Assembly (NCBI GenBank): GCA_937922795.1
Contig: CALAJK010000088.1
Span: 1 to 41,683 of the forward strand
Direction of reading: 5' to 3'
DNA: 41,683 bases
From: an uncultured Anaerolineae bacterium
GTDB lineage: Bacteria; Chloroflexota; Anaerolineae; Aggregatilineales; Phototrophicaceae
Part shown: in pieces, positions 1-9,251 of the stretch
How the letters are laid out: each line of letters opens with the position of its first letter
Numbering within the stretch: position 1 is the first letter of the stretch
Translations under genes and position numbers: made by a program
The notes under the pieces: generated by a model
Told to the model about the DNA's origin: nothing
The model's input: only the letters and a program-made list of their open reading frames with translations
Database searches by the model: none

Positions 1-67
1 AGCCGGCGGCGGCAGGATATGGTATCTTTCCCGGCGGGCAATTTTGTAGATGCAGAGGAGAAAAATT

Positions 68-499
68 ATGCCGGTTCGTAAAGCAGAAGCAGTCTGGCAG
101 GGCTCGCTCCAGGAAGGCGGCGGCACGGTGAAAATCGGCAGCGGCCTGTTCGAGGCCCCCTACACCTTCAAAGCCCGCGTGGAGGAAGAAGATCAGAAAA
201 CCAATCCGGAGGAACTGCTGGGCGCGGCGCACGCCTCGTGCTATGCCATGTTCCTCTCGGCCTCATTGGGCCGGGCTGGGCATACCGTCAACCGCATCAG
301 CGCCACCGCCAGCGTCACGCTTATCCGCGGCGAGGCTGGCCTGCAGATCAGCGAGATCGCCCTGGACGTGGAAGGCGACGTGCCGGGCATCAGCGCTGAG
401 ACCTTCCAGGAATTCGCGGAGAAAGCCAAGACCGGCTGTCCGGTGTCGCAGGCGCTGGCCAGCGTGCCCTCCATCACCCTCAGCGCTCGCTTGGCCTGA
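68..499 (+). CDS. osmC: OsmC/Ohr-family peroxiredoxin
   Basis: Thiol peroxidase of the OsmC family, expected to reduce organic hydroperoxides in the cytoplasm. The 143-residue product has the two conserved redox cysteines, Cys58 in a HASCYAMF context and Cys124 in a TGCPVSQAL context, at the spacing of E. coli OsmC, and its length is normal for the family. An in-frame ATG lies upstream at 50, but the ATG at 68 has a GAGGAG ribosome binding site seven bases before it and begins MPVRKAEAVW, which fits the family start. It is convergent with rny, with a hairpin between the two genes. OsmC rather than Ohr is favoured by the sequence around the second cysteine, but I did not align it. Confidence 0.92.
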   Translation: MPVRKAEAVWQGSLQEGGGTVKIGSGLFEAPYTFKARVEEEDQKTNPEELLGAAHASCYAMFLSASLGRAGHTVNRISATASVTLIRGEAGLQISEIALDVEGDVPGISAETFQEFAEKAKTGCPVSQALASVPSITLSARLA

Positions 500-508
500 C
501 GAAACGCG

Positions 509-551
509 CAGGGGGCATGGCCTCGGCGGGCCGCGCCCCCTGTTTCAATCT
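509..551 (+). terminator. Hairpin terminator downstream of osmC
   Basis: CAGGGGGC (509-516) pairs perfectly with GCCCCCTG (535-542). A smaller GGCC/GGCC stem sits inside the 18-nt loop, and TGTTTCAATCT follows. It lies between the convergent osmC and rny stops. The U-tract is modest, so intrinsic termination is likely but not certain. Confidence 0.5.
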
Positions 552-579
552 CTACTTCTGATATCGCCAAACCAACCGC

Positions 580-2118
580 TTATTTGGCGTAATCTACCGC
601 CCTCGTCTCACGGATGACCTGTACTTTGATCTGGCCGGGATACTGCATCGTCTCCTCGATTTTGCGGGCGATCTCCCGCGCCAGCCGCAGCGCCGACAGA
701 TCATCTACCTGCTCCGGCCGCACAATGATGCGAACTTCGCGCCCGGCCTGCAGCGCGTAGCTCTGCTCCACGCCTTCAAATGTGTTGGCGATCTCCTCCA
801 GCGTTTTGACGCGCTTGATGTACGTCTCCAGGCTTTCACGCCGGGCGCCCGGACGCGCCCCGGAGATCGCATCTGCCGCCTCGACGATGTAGGCCTCGAC
901 GCATTCCTGCTCAACTTCGTGGTGGTGGCTGGCGATACAGTTGACCACCTTCGGATGGACGCCGTAGCGCTTGGCGTAATCAGCGCCGATCAAGGCATGC
1001 GTGCCTTCCACTTCATGGTCAATCGCCTTGCCCAGATCGTGCAGCAGACCGCCAGTTTTGGCGATCATCACGTCTGCCCCCAGTTCGGCGGCGATCATGC
1101 CGGCAATGTGGGCGGTCTCAATGGCATGGGCGTGCTGGTTCTGGCCGTAGCTGGTGCGGAACTTCAGCCGACCAAGCAGTTTGAGGATCTCAGGGTGCAA
1201 GCCGGGGATGCCCGTCTCGTAAGCCGCGCGCTCCCCCTCTTCGCGGATGATCGCTTCAACTTCGGCGCGGGCATCTTCGACCAGCTTCTCGATCCGCGCT
1301 GGATGAATACGACCATCCACGACGAGCTTGGCCAGGGCGCGTTTGGCGACCTCGCGCCGCACTGGGTCAAAGCTGCTGATCGTCACCGCTTCAGGCGTAT
1401 CGTCTACCACCACATCAACGCCGGTGGCGATCTCAAAGGCGCGGATGTTGCGGCCAGCGCGGCCAATGATGCGGCCTTTCATCTCGTCGCTGGGCAGCGG
1501 CACGACGCTCACGGAGATTTCGCTGACGTGCTCAGACGCCAGCCGCTGCACCGCCAGGGCGATCACATCGCGGGCGCGGTTGTCCGCCTCCTCGCGGGCT
1601 TCAGCTTCCACCTGGCGGATGATGCGCGCCATGTCGCTGCGGGCTTCCTGTTCCACTGCCGCCAGCAGTTCAGCTTTGGCTTCGTCCACCGTCATCTGCG
1701 CGATGCGCTGCAGCTCTTCCAGCCGCTGCGCCTCCAGCTTTTGCAGATCATTCTGCTGCTTGTCTAGGCGGCTTTGGCGCTTGTTGAGGTTCTGCTCGCG
1801 CAGTTCCATGCGCTCCAGCCGTTTATCCAGGTCTTCGCGCCGCCGCTGCAAGCGTTCGTCTTCACGGTCTAGCTCGCGCCGGCGTCGCAGCGCCGCCTGC
1901 TCTGACTCATCCTGGATGGCGCGCGCGCGTTCTTCCGCTTCCTTCAGCGTCGTCTGAGCCTGTTCAGTCGCACGATCCAGGATCTTTCGAGCTTCCTGTT
2001 CGGCCTGCAGACGCCGACTCGCGCCGCGTGAATTCTGATAGAAAATCAGAGCGGCAGCGCCGAGGGCAGCGCCGATCAGAAAATCAACCAACAATAGTAA
2101 GGAATTGCCGAGTTCCAT
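580..2118 (-). CDS. rny: Ribonuclease Y
   Basis: Membrane-anchored endoribonuclease that starts mRNA decay. The 512-residue product has the full family architecture: an N-terminal transmembrane helix (about residues 7-27), a long charged coiled coil (about 30-195), a KH domain with the [12 protein letters not shown] core (215-226), and an HD domain with its His-Asp pair at 360-361 (LLHDLGKA) followed by a histidine-rich segment near 398-400. Length matches typical RNase Y (about 510-520). The start is seven bases after the recX stop, so recX and rny are probably co-transcribed. Nothing looks degenerate. Confidence 0.97.
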   Translation of the reverse strand: MELGNSLLLLVDFLIGAALGAAALIFYQNSRGASRRLQAEQEARKILDRATEQAQTTLKEAEERARAIQDESEQAALRRRRELDREDERLQRRREDLDKRLERMELREQNLNKRQSRLDKQQNDLQKLEAQRLEELQRIAQMTVDEAKAELLAAVEQEARSDMARIIRQVEAEAREEADNRARDVIALAVQRLASEHVSEISVSVVPLPSDEMKGRIIGRAGRNIRAFEIATGVDVVVDDTPEAVTISSFDPVRREVAKRALAKLVVDGRIHPARIEKLVEDARAEVEAIIREEGERAAYETGIPGLHPEILKLLGRLKFRTSYGQNQHAHAIETAHIAGMIAAELGADVMIAKTGGLLHDLGKAIDHEVEGTHALIGADYAKRYGVHPKVVNCIASHHHEVEQECVEAYIVEAADAISGARPGARRESLETYIKRVKTLEEIANTFEGVEQSYALQAGREVRIIVRPEQVDDLSALRLAREIARKIEETMQYPGQIKVQVIRETRAVDYAK

Positions 2119-2125
2119 GGGTGAT

Positions 2126-2797
2126 TCATTCCTCGTCCGATTTGTCCAAAGATGAAAAGAGCGACGGGTCTTGCGCCTCCAGTTCTTCGATGAGGCGCGC
2201 CACAGTGTCGCGGATGATGGTGTAAGCGAACCCCCGGCGCTGGAGAAAACTTTCCAGCCGGGCGCGAAACTCCTGCCGGCTGCGCGGGCGCAGACGGCGC
2301 GCCAACTTCAAGCCGGCGCGATAGGCCAGCATCTCGGCGTCCAGGCCGTCCAGGACTTCGGCGATGATCGCCTCATCGACGCCCTTCTGCCGCAGCTCGT
2401 ACCGCAGCGCCGCCGGGCTGATCGGCTTGAACTCGCTGCGGTTCTCCACCCAGTAGCGGGCGAAGGCCGCGTCATCCACATAGCCCAGCATCGCCAACCG
2501 CTCCAGAGCAGCCGTGATGACGGTCTGCGGAAACTGTTTTTCGGACAGGTTGCGGCGGACTTCAGCGGCGCTGCGCGGGCGAAAACGCAGGAAGTGAACG
2601 GCGCGGTCTACAGCCTGGTCAACCAGATCGGCGGCGCGCAGCCGGTCAACTTCAGCCGCGGTCAGCGCCTGGCCTTTGCGCAGTTTAGCGGCTTCGATCA
2701 GGCTCAGGCTGAAAGCGTATTCGCCATCCAGATAGACGCTGACGCGCTCTTTATTGCGTTTGTGAATTTCCAGCGCCGTGATGACTCCAGCCCCCAT
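2126..2797 (-). CDS. recX: RecX-family regulatory protein
   Basis: RecX-type modulator of RecA filaments. The 223-residue protein shows the family's tandem three-helix repeats: [22 protein letters not shown] (about 63-84) and a second repeat with [19 protein letters not shown] (about 104-122), which is the most recognisable RecX signature. The N-terminal strand-rich segment ([26 protein letters not shown], given here only as the start of the domain) is also typical. recA is not in the window. The gene runs directly into rny on the same strand. I saw no recognisable LexA-type operator upstream, so SOS control cannot be argued from the sequence. Confidence 0.9.
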   Translation of the reverse strand: MGAGVITALEIHKRNKERVSVYLDGEYAFSLSLIEAAKLRKGQALTAAEVDRLRAADLVDQAVDRAVHFLRFRPRSAAEVRRNLSEKQFPQTVITAALERLAMLGYVDDAAFARYWVENRSEFKPISPAALRYELRQKGVDEAIIAEVLDGLDAEMLAYRAGLKLARRLRPRSRQEFRARLESFLQRRGFAYTIIRDTVARLIEELEAQDPSLFSSLDKSDEE

Positions 2798-3311
2798 GCG
2801 CCCTACTCAACTGTAAACAGCCGCGATTCCTGGTCATAATCGCCACGGCGACTACCCTGTGCAGTTGAGAACGGGCTATGATGTGGGTGGGCGAACACTG
2901 CTCAACGGAATTGAGCAGCAATTTAACAGCCGGCAAAGCTGGCCAGCGCAGCCTATGTGGGCGCGCGCACGTTCCGAATACCGGCTTTCCAGTTCATAAT
3001 CGCCGCCAGTTTCACATCCGTCCCTTCAGCGGACGGGCTGATTCACAAATCATCATCGTTCTACTACAGGTTGCCGTGGTCTTGTTGGTTCAGCACAAAC
3101 ACCACCGCCCACTATTATGCACAAGTTAAGGAAAATGCACAACTAATGAGTTAGGGGGGAGATACACGAAATCAGCCAGCCGACTTCCTAGCCAACCCAG
3201 TTAAACCGGGGTGGTCTGTTCCGCTGCCAGTATCTGGCCGCGCCGATGAATCCGATCGCTGATTCTCATTGTATTGGCGCGCCGATGTCGTCTTGCGGTA
3301 CAGCTGCCGCT
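2798..3311. other. 514-base gap without a convincing gene
   Basis: Short open frames occur here but none has family-like sequence, a good ribosome binding site or plausible codon use. The segment contains the recX promoter region, a perfect 8-bp hairpin (2898-2918) and an AT-richer stretch near 3040-3160. The downstream end of the histidine kinase gene on the minus strand shows no clear intrinsic terminator. Confidence 0.6.
2898..2918. repeat. Perfect inverted repeat upstream of recX
   Basis: CTGCTCAA and TTGAGCAG are separated by CGGAA, giving an 8-bp perfect stem with a 5-nt loop about 100 bases upstream of the recX start. It could be a protein binding site or a weak terminator (CAATTT follows on the plus strand). 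No function can be assigned from sequence alone. Confidence 0.4.
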
Positions 3312-6300
3312 TCAGCTCACATATCGGTTTGCGTCTGGCAGCGGCAGTTGGACGATGAAAGCTGCGCCCTGGCCTTCGACGCTTTCAGCGCGGATTGCGC
3401 CGCTGTGCGCCTCAACGATCTTACGGGTGATGGCCAGTCCCAGACCGGCGCCGCCTCGGCTGGGGCGGTGCGCCTCGGCGCGGTAGAAGCGCTCAAAGAT
3501 GTGCGGCAAATCTTTCGACGGGATGCCGAGCCCGGTATCTGCCACCCGTATCTCGACGGCGTGGTCTAGCAAGCGCGTGCTGATCTGAATCTGCCCGCCT
3601 GCCGGCGTATACTTGATGGCGTTTTCGACCAGATTGGTCAGCGCGCGCCCCAGATGGTCGACATCGCACAGCAGCGGCGGCAGCTTCGGCGACAGGCTCA
3701 CGTCCAGGCGCAGATTCTGCCTCGAAGCCGCCGTCTGATAGGTAGCGCCGATCTGATTGACGAGTAGATTGACATCGTAGGGTTTCAAGACGAGATCGCT
3801 CTGCTGAAGCTGATCGAGCCGCAGCAGGGTGAGCATATCCTTGATCATCGTCTCCAGCCGCGCCGTCTGTTCGTTCAGCGTCTGCACCCGCTTGCTCTGC
3901 GGCTCATCCAAGCCGGCTTTTTCGAGCAGATACAAGGTGGTTTTCAAGATGGTGATCGGCGTCATCAGGTCGTGAAAGGCATCGCCGATGAACTGCTGAA
4001 GCAGCGCGACGCGCTGGCGCTCGACCTCCAGCTCCAATCGCTGCGCCTCCATCCGGCGGCGCTCGGTGATGTCGCGGGTGACGCCCAGAATGCCGATCGG
4101 CTGGCCAGCTTCATCGTACATCAAGCTGGCCACGATCTCTGTCCAGATGGTGGAGCCATCTTTGCGGAACTGCTCCAGCTCAACGCGATGGGTCAGCGGG
4201 TCGCGCGCTGTCGGGTTGTCAGCCAGCGCCCGGTTCCCACGTTCTACCGCCTGCTGGATGATCGCCAGCGATTCCGGCGTGACCGCCTCGATCGGCGACT
4301 TCTGCATGATCTCTTCTGGCGTATAACCGCTCAGCCGTTCGATCGACGGGCTGACATACGTGAAGCGCCCATCCATGGACAGAACCCAGATGACATCGGT
4401 GGCGTTGTCCGCCAGCAGCCGATAGCGCTGCTCGCTTTGGCGCAGCGCCTGCACCGCCCGCTGACGGGTGACCAGACTGCCGACTGCCGACGCATACAGC
4501 GCCAGCAGATCCAGCATGTAGGGCGCTGCCGCCTGCCCTGACAGCAGGTTATCGGTGAACATAACGCCGATAACTCGATCGCCGTCCCACAGGCCGGCCG
4601 CTGCGGCCCAACCGCGCCCGACGACCTCACCCTCATCATCCCTCAGCGGCATATCCGGCCAGAACGTCGCCCGTCGTTGGTTGCGAACGATGTCGAGGAT
4701 GCCCTGTTCGACTGGCGGGTGGCGCTGCGCCGCCGGTTCTTGTGAGCTGTACTGGTACTGCTGGCCGCGCTCATCGCGGGTCTGGCCGGTTTCATCGGTG
4801 CCAAAGGAGCCGTGCAGCCAATACGGATCCTGATCGTCCAGGAACCAGATGCTCAACCGCTCGAACCCCAACTGGGCGCGCCCCAGTTCCACTGCCTGGC
4901 GGCACAGATCGTCCAGTGACGCGGCGCGGGCAAGCTGGAGCGTCAGCACATGCAGCTTCTTCAATCGGTTTTGGAACTGCCGCGCCAGTTCTTCGCTGCG
5001 CCGCAGCGCCTCAGCAGCCAACCGCTCCTCGTGGATGTCTTGAACCAAGCCGAAGATGCGGTACGGCTGGCCCGTCGCATCCCGTATCGGAAAAGCGCGG
5101 CTGCGATACCAGCGCGGCGTGCCGTCCGCCGTCATGCCCCGGAACTCGACGTCTATTTTCTCGCCGCCCTCTTCGCGCGTGACCATCTCTTGCAGCAGCG
5201 GCAGATCATCCGGGTGAATGCGCTCCAGCCATTTGTAAGGGTCGGCCTCGATCTCCGCCTCGGTCAGGCCTGTAATCTGCCGGTAGACGGGGTTGGTATA
5301 CAGGATTTTTTGAGAGGGAATGTCAAAGATCCAGAAGCCGACCTGTATGTGTTCAGCGAGCTGCCGGAAGCGCTCTTCGCTCTCGCGCAGGGCGGCCTGC
5401 ACGCGCTTGTACTCAGTGATGTCGCGCGCCACGGTCAGCAGGCAGTCGTCGTTGTTGATATGAATCGGACGCGCCGATACTAACGCCGTGATCAGGCTGC
5501 CATCCTTGCGCCGGAAGCCGATCTCCCAGTTCTGCACCCGCCCCTGGGCCTGCACCGCCTCGACCAGGCGCGCACGATCCGCCGGGTCAGCCCAGATGCC
5601 GATTTCCAACGACGAGCGCCCGATGACCTCCTGGCGCGTGTAGCCGGAGAGGGCGACGAAGCCGTCATTCACCTCAATGTAGACGCCGTCTGACTGGCGG
5701 GTGATGGTGATCGAGTCGGGCGTAGTGTAGAAGGCGCGGTTGAACTTCTCTTCGCTGGCGCGCAGCGCGTCCCGTTCCTGGCGCAGCAGCGCCTCGCTGG
5801 CCGCCAGCGCTGACGCCCGCGCGTCTGTATCCTGCCGCATGCGGTGGTTCATGTGGGCTATGGCCAGGGTGATGGCCGTCATCATCGCCAGCAGCACTGT
5901 GTTCAGCACCCATGCCGGCGTAACTCCCAGGGCGGCAGTGAAACCAACGATTACCACGAAGATGCCGGTTGACAGCAGCACGGCCAGCCGCAGCGGCCAG
6001 AGCTGCGCATAGACCAGAACGGGCACCAAACCCAGCACCACCGAGTAGCCTTCCGGCAGCGCGCTGATGAACGCCAGCGTCCAGGCGCTGACCAGAGCGG
6101 ACACCAGCGCCATGCTGGCCGGGTAGAGTCGGGTGCGCCCCAGGCGGTAGGCGGCCCCGGCTCCAGCGAACGTCAGAATGGTGGCCGCAGCGATGTGCGG
6201 CTGAAGCGTGCGATTTAGCAGGACATCGACGACCAGTACGCCGATGGGCACTATCCCCAGGAACAGGGTGATGATCATCAGCGTCCAGACGCGGAAAATT

Positions 6301-6410
6301 TCCTGCTGGCTAGTCACCCAGGCGGGTGGTGAAAGCCAGCGCTCGAGCAGCGTGTTTGCAGCGCGGGCGGCAGGAGAAGTGAGGCGTTCGGATGTCATGC
6401 CGACTTTCAT
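3312..6410 (-). CDS. Membrane multi-PAS/GAF sensor histidine kinase
   Basis: Sensor kinase of a two-component system; its response regulator is not adjacent. The 1032-residue protein has about six N-terminal transmembrane helices (roughly 40-195), then a PAS domain (about 220-335), a second PAS with its PAC motif (about 340-465), a GAF domain (about 480-640), a third PAS/PAC (about 655-785), and a HisKA/HATPase_c core. The phosphoacceptor is His813 in an AFHDLMTP H-box. The N box (LVENAIKYTP), the G1 box (VADTGLGIP) and the G2 box (GGAGLGLAI) are intact, so the kinase should be active. The start at 6410 or the internal ATG at 6398 are both possible; neither has a strong ribosome binding site. 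It is monocistronic and divergent from the gene at 6620. The signal is unknown. Confidence 0.93.
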   Translation of the reverse strand: MKVGMTSERLTSPAARAANTLLERWLSPPAWVTSQQEIFRVWTLMIITLFLGIVPIGVLVVDVLLNRTLQPHIAAATILTFAGAGAAYRLGRTRLYPASMALVSALVSAWTLAFISALPEGYSVVLGLVPVLVYAQLWPLRLAVLLSTGIFVVIVGFTAALGVTPAWVLNTVLLAMMTAITLAIAHMNHRMRQDTDARASALAASEALLRQERDALRASEEKFNRAFYTTPDSITITRQSDGVYIEVNDGFVALSGYTRQEVIGRSSLEIGIWADPADRARLVEAVQAQGRVQNWEIGFRRKDGSLITALVSARPIHINNDDCLLTVARDITEYKRVQAALRESEERFRQLAEHIQVGFWIFDIPSQKILYTNPVYRQITGLTEAEIEADPYKWLERIHPDDLPLLQEMVTREEGGEKIDVEFRGMTADGTPRWYRSRAFPIRDATGQPYRIFGLVQDIHEERLAAEALRRSEELARQFQNRLKKLHVLTLQLARAASLDDLCRQAVELGRAQLGFERLSIWFLDDQDPYWLHGSFGTDETGQTRDERGQQYQYSSQEPAAQRHPPVEQGILDIVRNQRRATFWPDMPLRDDEGEVVGRGWAAAAGLWDGDRVIGVMFTDNLLSGQAAAPYMLDLLALYASAVGSLVTRQRAVQALRQSEQRYRLLADNATDVIWVLSMDGRFTYVSPSIERLSGYTPEEIMQKSPIEAVTPESLAIIQQAVERGNRALADNPTARDPLTHRVELEQFRKDGSTIWTEIVASLMYDEAGQPIGILGVTRDITERRRMEAQRLELEVERQRVALLQQFIGDAFHDLMTPITILKTTLYLLEKAGLDEPQSKRVQTLNEQTARLETMIKDMLTLLRLDQLQQSDLVLKPYDVNLLVNQIGATYQTAASRQNLRLDVSLSPKLPPLLCDVDHLGRALTNLVENAIKYTPAGGQIQISTRLLDHAVEIRVADTGLGIPSKDLPHIFERFYRAEAHRPSRGGAGLGLAITRKIVEAHSGAIRAESVEGQGAAFIVQLPLPDANRYVS

Positions 6411-6560
6411 CGATGGTAGTCATGTTTACACATCGTCATTATATCGTAGGGTGGCTAGTGATTTGATAAAGACTGTCTGAAGCTTAATGTTTTGCGTTTT
6501 ATCCGGAGCGCTCCCCAGAAATTGGGGGGAAGATTCCTACACGATTAGGACACAGCGCTC

Positions 6561-6600
6561 ATCTGCGGCTCACCATTCGCGCTTACACTGGTGAGCAGAT
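6561..6600 (+). promoter_or_regulatory. Leader inverted repeat before the helix-turn-helix membrane gene
   Basis: ATCTGC-ggc-TCACCA (6561-6575) pairs with TGGTGAGCAGAT (6589-6600): a 12-bp stem with a 3-nt bulge around a 13-nt loop. It ends about nine bases before the GGAGG ribosome binding site of the gene at 6620. It could be an operator half-site pair or an mRNA leader hairpin. Confidence 0.45.
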
Positions 6601-6619
6601 TACACGACGGAGGTTTACC

Positions 6620-7201
6620 ATGATGGCGTTGATCCTGTTCATCATCGGCGCTGTTCTGCTCTTCACCGGACGCTTCGCGCTGGGCAATCTCAACACCCAG
6701 GGGCGGCACGTCAAGGCGGCCGGCGCCGTGCTCATGGCGCCGGCGGCAGGGTCATTCGTCCTCAGCCTGATCATCGGCACACTTTTCGCTGGCAATCTGG
6801 AGCTGGCGCTGTCGCTGCTGATGTGGATGGCGATGTTTGAACTGATCGGGATGATCGCTGCGGTGGTCGTGGCCTACATCCTCATCGCCGGGCCGCGCAA
6901 CGCCCCGCGCCTGCCGGGCATCCTGGGCGAAATCCAGCGTGAGCGGCTGGCCGAGGCCGCGCCAGTTTCGGCATCGCAGTCGGTTCCTACGCCGACGGCA
7001 GCGCAGCCGCTGACGGTCGCTCGCGAATCGTTCCCAACTATTCTGACCGTCAGCCAGGCCGCGCAGTACCTGCAGGTCAAAGAAGCGGATATCCTGGCGC
7101 TGATCGAAGCCGGGAAACTGCCGGCGGCGCGCATCAACTACACCTACCGCATCGCGCGGTCGGCGCTGGATGAGCTGATGGCAGCGCGCGAAACGGCCTG
7201 A
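6620..7201 (+). CDS. Membrane protein with C-terminal excisionase-like helix-turn-helix
   Basis: Unrecognised as a whole. The first 95 or so residues of this 193-residue protein hold three strongly hydrophobic segments (about 3-19, 34-60 and 65-95). A polar Ala/Pro-rich linker follows (about 100-135), and then a domain of the MerR/excisionase type: TVSQAAQYLQVKEADILALI and the IEAGKLPAARINYTYRIARSALDEL segment, the second given in outline only. That domain normally binds DNA or targets other proteins. The ATG at 6620 follows GGAGG with a 6-base gap. An inverted repeat sits in its leader. The combination suggests a membrane-tethered DNA-binding protein, but this is an inference; no partner gene is evident. 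Confidence 0.75.
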   Translation: MMALILFIIGAVLLFTGRFALGNLNTQGRHVKAAGAVLMAPAAGSFVLSLIIGTLFAGNLELALSLLMWMAMFELIGMIAAVVVAYILIAGPRNAPRLPGILGEIQRERLAEAAPVSASQSVPTPTAAQPLTVARESFPTILTVSQAAQYLQVKEADILALIEAGKLPAARINYTYRIARSALDELMAARETA

Positions 7202-7297
7202 GCAGCAGTGCGCACAGGCTGCACAAACCGCAAAAACGAGGCATACTGGAAACAGCGCCCCGTTTTTGATTCTGTGACTCTGAGGAGGTCTCACCTT

Positions 7298-7708
7298 TTG
7301 ACCTGGAATCGCCTGCTGTTCATCGTCCGTAAGCTGCTGGTCGGGCTGTGGCTGCGCTGCCCAAACTGCGAGCGCGGGACGATGTTCCACGGCCTGTTCC
7401 GCATGGAAGCCACCTGCCCCCACTGCGGCGTGCGCTATGAGCGCGCCTCCGGCGAATCGATCGGCGGCACGCTCATCAACTTGTGCCTGGCGGAGGTGCT
7501 GTCGGTCGGGGGTTACATCATCACTCAAGCCATCTGGAATCCGCCCTGGCAGTTCCAGCTCGCCTTCTGGGTGGCGTTCAACCTGGTCTTCATCGTGCTT
7601 TTCTACCGCCACGCCCGCGGCCTGTGGGTGAGCGTCGCCTATCTGACCGGCGGGGTGTACGCTGACCAACCGGCCGCCTCGGCGGAAAACGGGCGCGAGA
7701 CGCGATGA
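7298..7708 (+). CDS. DUF983 family membrane protein
   Basis: Small membrane protein of the DUF983 family, function unknown. The 136-residue product has two zinc-ribbon-like Cys pairs (Cys21/Cys24 in CPNC and Cys40/Cys43 in CPHC), a conserved GERASGESIGG-like stretch, and two transmembrane segments (about 57-76 and 86-106). The open frame extends upstream to 7208, but the TTG at 7298 is the better start because AGGAGG lies nine bases before it and the upstream extension (rich in Arg, Lys and Asn) is unlike the family. It lies about 95 bases after the helix-turn-helix membrane gene and ends 26 bases before the biotin carboxylase, so the three may share a transcript. Confidence 0.85.
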   Translation: MTWNRLLFIVRKLLVGLWLRCPNCERGTMFHGLFRMEATCPHCGVRYERASGESIGGTLINLCLAEVLSVGGYIITQAIWNPPWQFQLAFWVAFNLVFIVLFYRHARGLWVSVAYLTGGVYADQPAASAENGRETR

Positions 7709-7733
7709 TGTCCCGCCTGGGAGGCCGCCCCTG

Positions 7734-9251
7734 ATGACTCCCCCACCGCTGCGACGCTGTCTGGTCGCCAACCGCGGTGAGATCGCCGTCCGCATCATCC
7801 GCGCCTGCCGCGAGCTGGGCATCCAGACGGTAGCTGTCTACTCGGAAGCCGACGCCCACGCCCGCCATGTCCAGCTCGCGGACGACGCCCGTCTGATCGG
7901 CGGCGCAGCGCCGTCCGACAGCTATTTGCACAGCGGCCGCTTGATTGACGCCGCCCGGCAGACGGGCTGTGACTGTGTGCACCCTGGTTACGGCTTCCTG
8001 TCAGAAGCCGAGGATTTCGCCGCGGCGGTGCTGGACGCCGGCCTGATCTGGGTCGGGCCGGGGCCGGACGCCATCCGCTGGATGGGCGTCAAGACCGAGG
8101 CGCGGGCGCGCATGGCCCAGGCCGGCGTGCCGCTAGTGCCAGGCTTTCAGAGCGACGACGCTCGCGACGACGATCTGATCGCCGCCGCTGCACAGGTCGG
8201 CTACCCGGTGATGGTCAAGGCGGCGGGCGGCGGCGGCGGCAAGGGCATCCGCATCGTGCACGAGCCAGCCGCGCTGCCGGAAGCGCTGGCGGCGGCGCGG
8301 CACGAGGCCGAACACGCTTTCGGCGATCCGCGCCTGTTCCTGGAGCGCTACATCGAAAACGCGCGCCACATCGAAATTCAGGTGCTGGCCGACGCGCACG
8401 GTCAGACGGTGCACCTGTTCGAGCGCGAGTGCAGCGCCCAACGCCGGCATCAGAAGATCATTGAAGAGTCGCCGTCGCCGCTGCTGACCGACGACCTGCG
8501 CGCCCGCATGGGCCGAGCGGCGGTCGAGGCGGCGCAGGCCGTGGGCTACGTCAACGCCGGCACGGTCGAGTTCATCGCCGCGCCGGACGGCCAGTTCTAC
8601 TTCTTGGAGATGAACACCCGCTTGCAGGTGGAGCACCCGGTCACCGGGATGGTCACCGGCCTGGACATCGTCAAGCTCCAGTTTCGGGTGGCGAGCGGGC
8701 AGCCGCTGCCGTTCGCCCAGGCGCAGGTGCGGCAGCGCGGTCACGCCATCGAGTGCCGCGTCTATGCCGAGGACCCAGCCAATAACTTCCTGCCGGCGGT
8801 GGGGCGGGTGCTGCGCTTCATCCCGCCCGACGGGCCGGGCGTGCGCGTCGACTCCGGCATTCAGTCGGGCGACGAAATCACCATTCACTATGACCCGTTG
8901 ATCGCCAAGATCATCGTCCACGACGCAGACCGCGCCGACGCCATCGCCCGGATGCAGGCGGCGCTCAACCGAACGGTCATCCTGGGCACAACTACCAACC
9001 TGAACTTCCTGCGGGCGCTGCTGGCGCACCCGACCTTCCTTGCCGGCCAGGTGGACACGCGCTTTGTAGATGCGCATCTTGAGGCGCTGCTGCCGCCGCC
9101 GGCCTCACCGCCTGATGCGGCGCTGCTAGCCGCCGCGCTGCTCGACCTGCGCGGGCGCGCCGCAGACGACGGCCAGGCGGTGGAGAGCCGCGGTTTCCCG
9201 TCGCCCTGGGAGCGCGCCGACGGCTTCCGGTTGGGCGGACAAGCCGGTTAG
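7734..9251 (+). CDS. accC: Biotin carboxylase, shortened acyl-CoA carboxylase alpha-type
   Basis: ATP-dependent carboxylation of biotin on a carrier protein. The 505 residues comprise an N-terminal preATP-grasp domain starting LVANRGEIAVR (10-20), an ATP-grasp domain with the glycine-rich loop GGGGGKGI (165-172), the EMNTRLQVEH motif (292-301), and a C-terminal biotin carboxylase domain to about residue 450. About 50 further residues follow, ending SPWERADGFRLGGQAG, which resembles the linker after the carboxylase domain in 3-methylcrotonyl- or propionyl-CoA carboxylase alpha chains. Those proteins then continue into a carrier domain that is absent here. The stop overlaps the convergent glycosyltransferase stop by four bases. 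No carboxyltransferase or carrier gene is nearby. Calling it a plain AccC is possible; the tail argues for a truncated alpha subunit. Confidence 0.9.
   Translation: MTPPPLRRCLVANRGEIAVRIIRACRELGIQTVAVYSEADAHARHVQLADDARLIGGAAPSDSYLHSGRLIDAARQTGCDCVHPGYGFLSEAEDFAAAVLDAGLIWVGPGPDAIRWMGVKTEARARMAQAGVPLVPGFQSDDARDDDLIAAAAQVGYPVMVKAAGGGGGKGIRIVHEPAALPEALAAARHEAEHAFGDPRLFLERYIENARHIEIQVLADAHGQTVHLFERECSAQRRHQKIIEESPSPLLTDDLRARMGRAAVEAAQAVGYVNAGTVEFIAAPDGQFYFLEMNTRLQVEHPVTGMVTGLDIVKLQFRVASGQPLPFAQAQVRQRGHAIECRVYAEDPANNFLPAVGRVLRFIPPDGPGVRVDSGIQSGDEITIHYDPLIAKIIVHDADRADAIARMQAALNRTVILGTTTNLNFLRALLAHPTFLAGQVDTRFVDAHLEALLPPPASPPDAALLAAALLDLRGRAADDGQAVESRGFPSPWERADGFRLGGQAG

Noticed and set aside
919..1767. 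Long plus-strand open frame over rny
   Set aside because: It is the antisense shadow of rny, which has a full family match on the other strand. The shadow has no family-like sequence or ribosome binding site.
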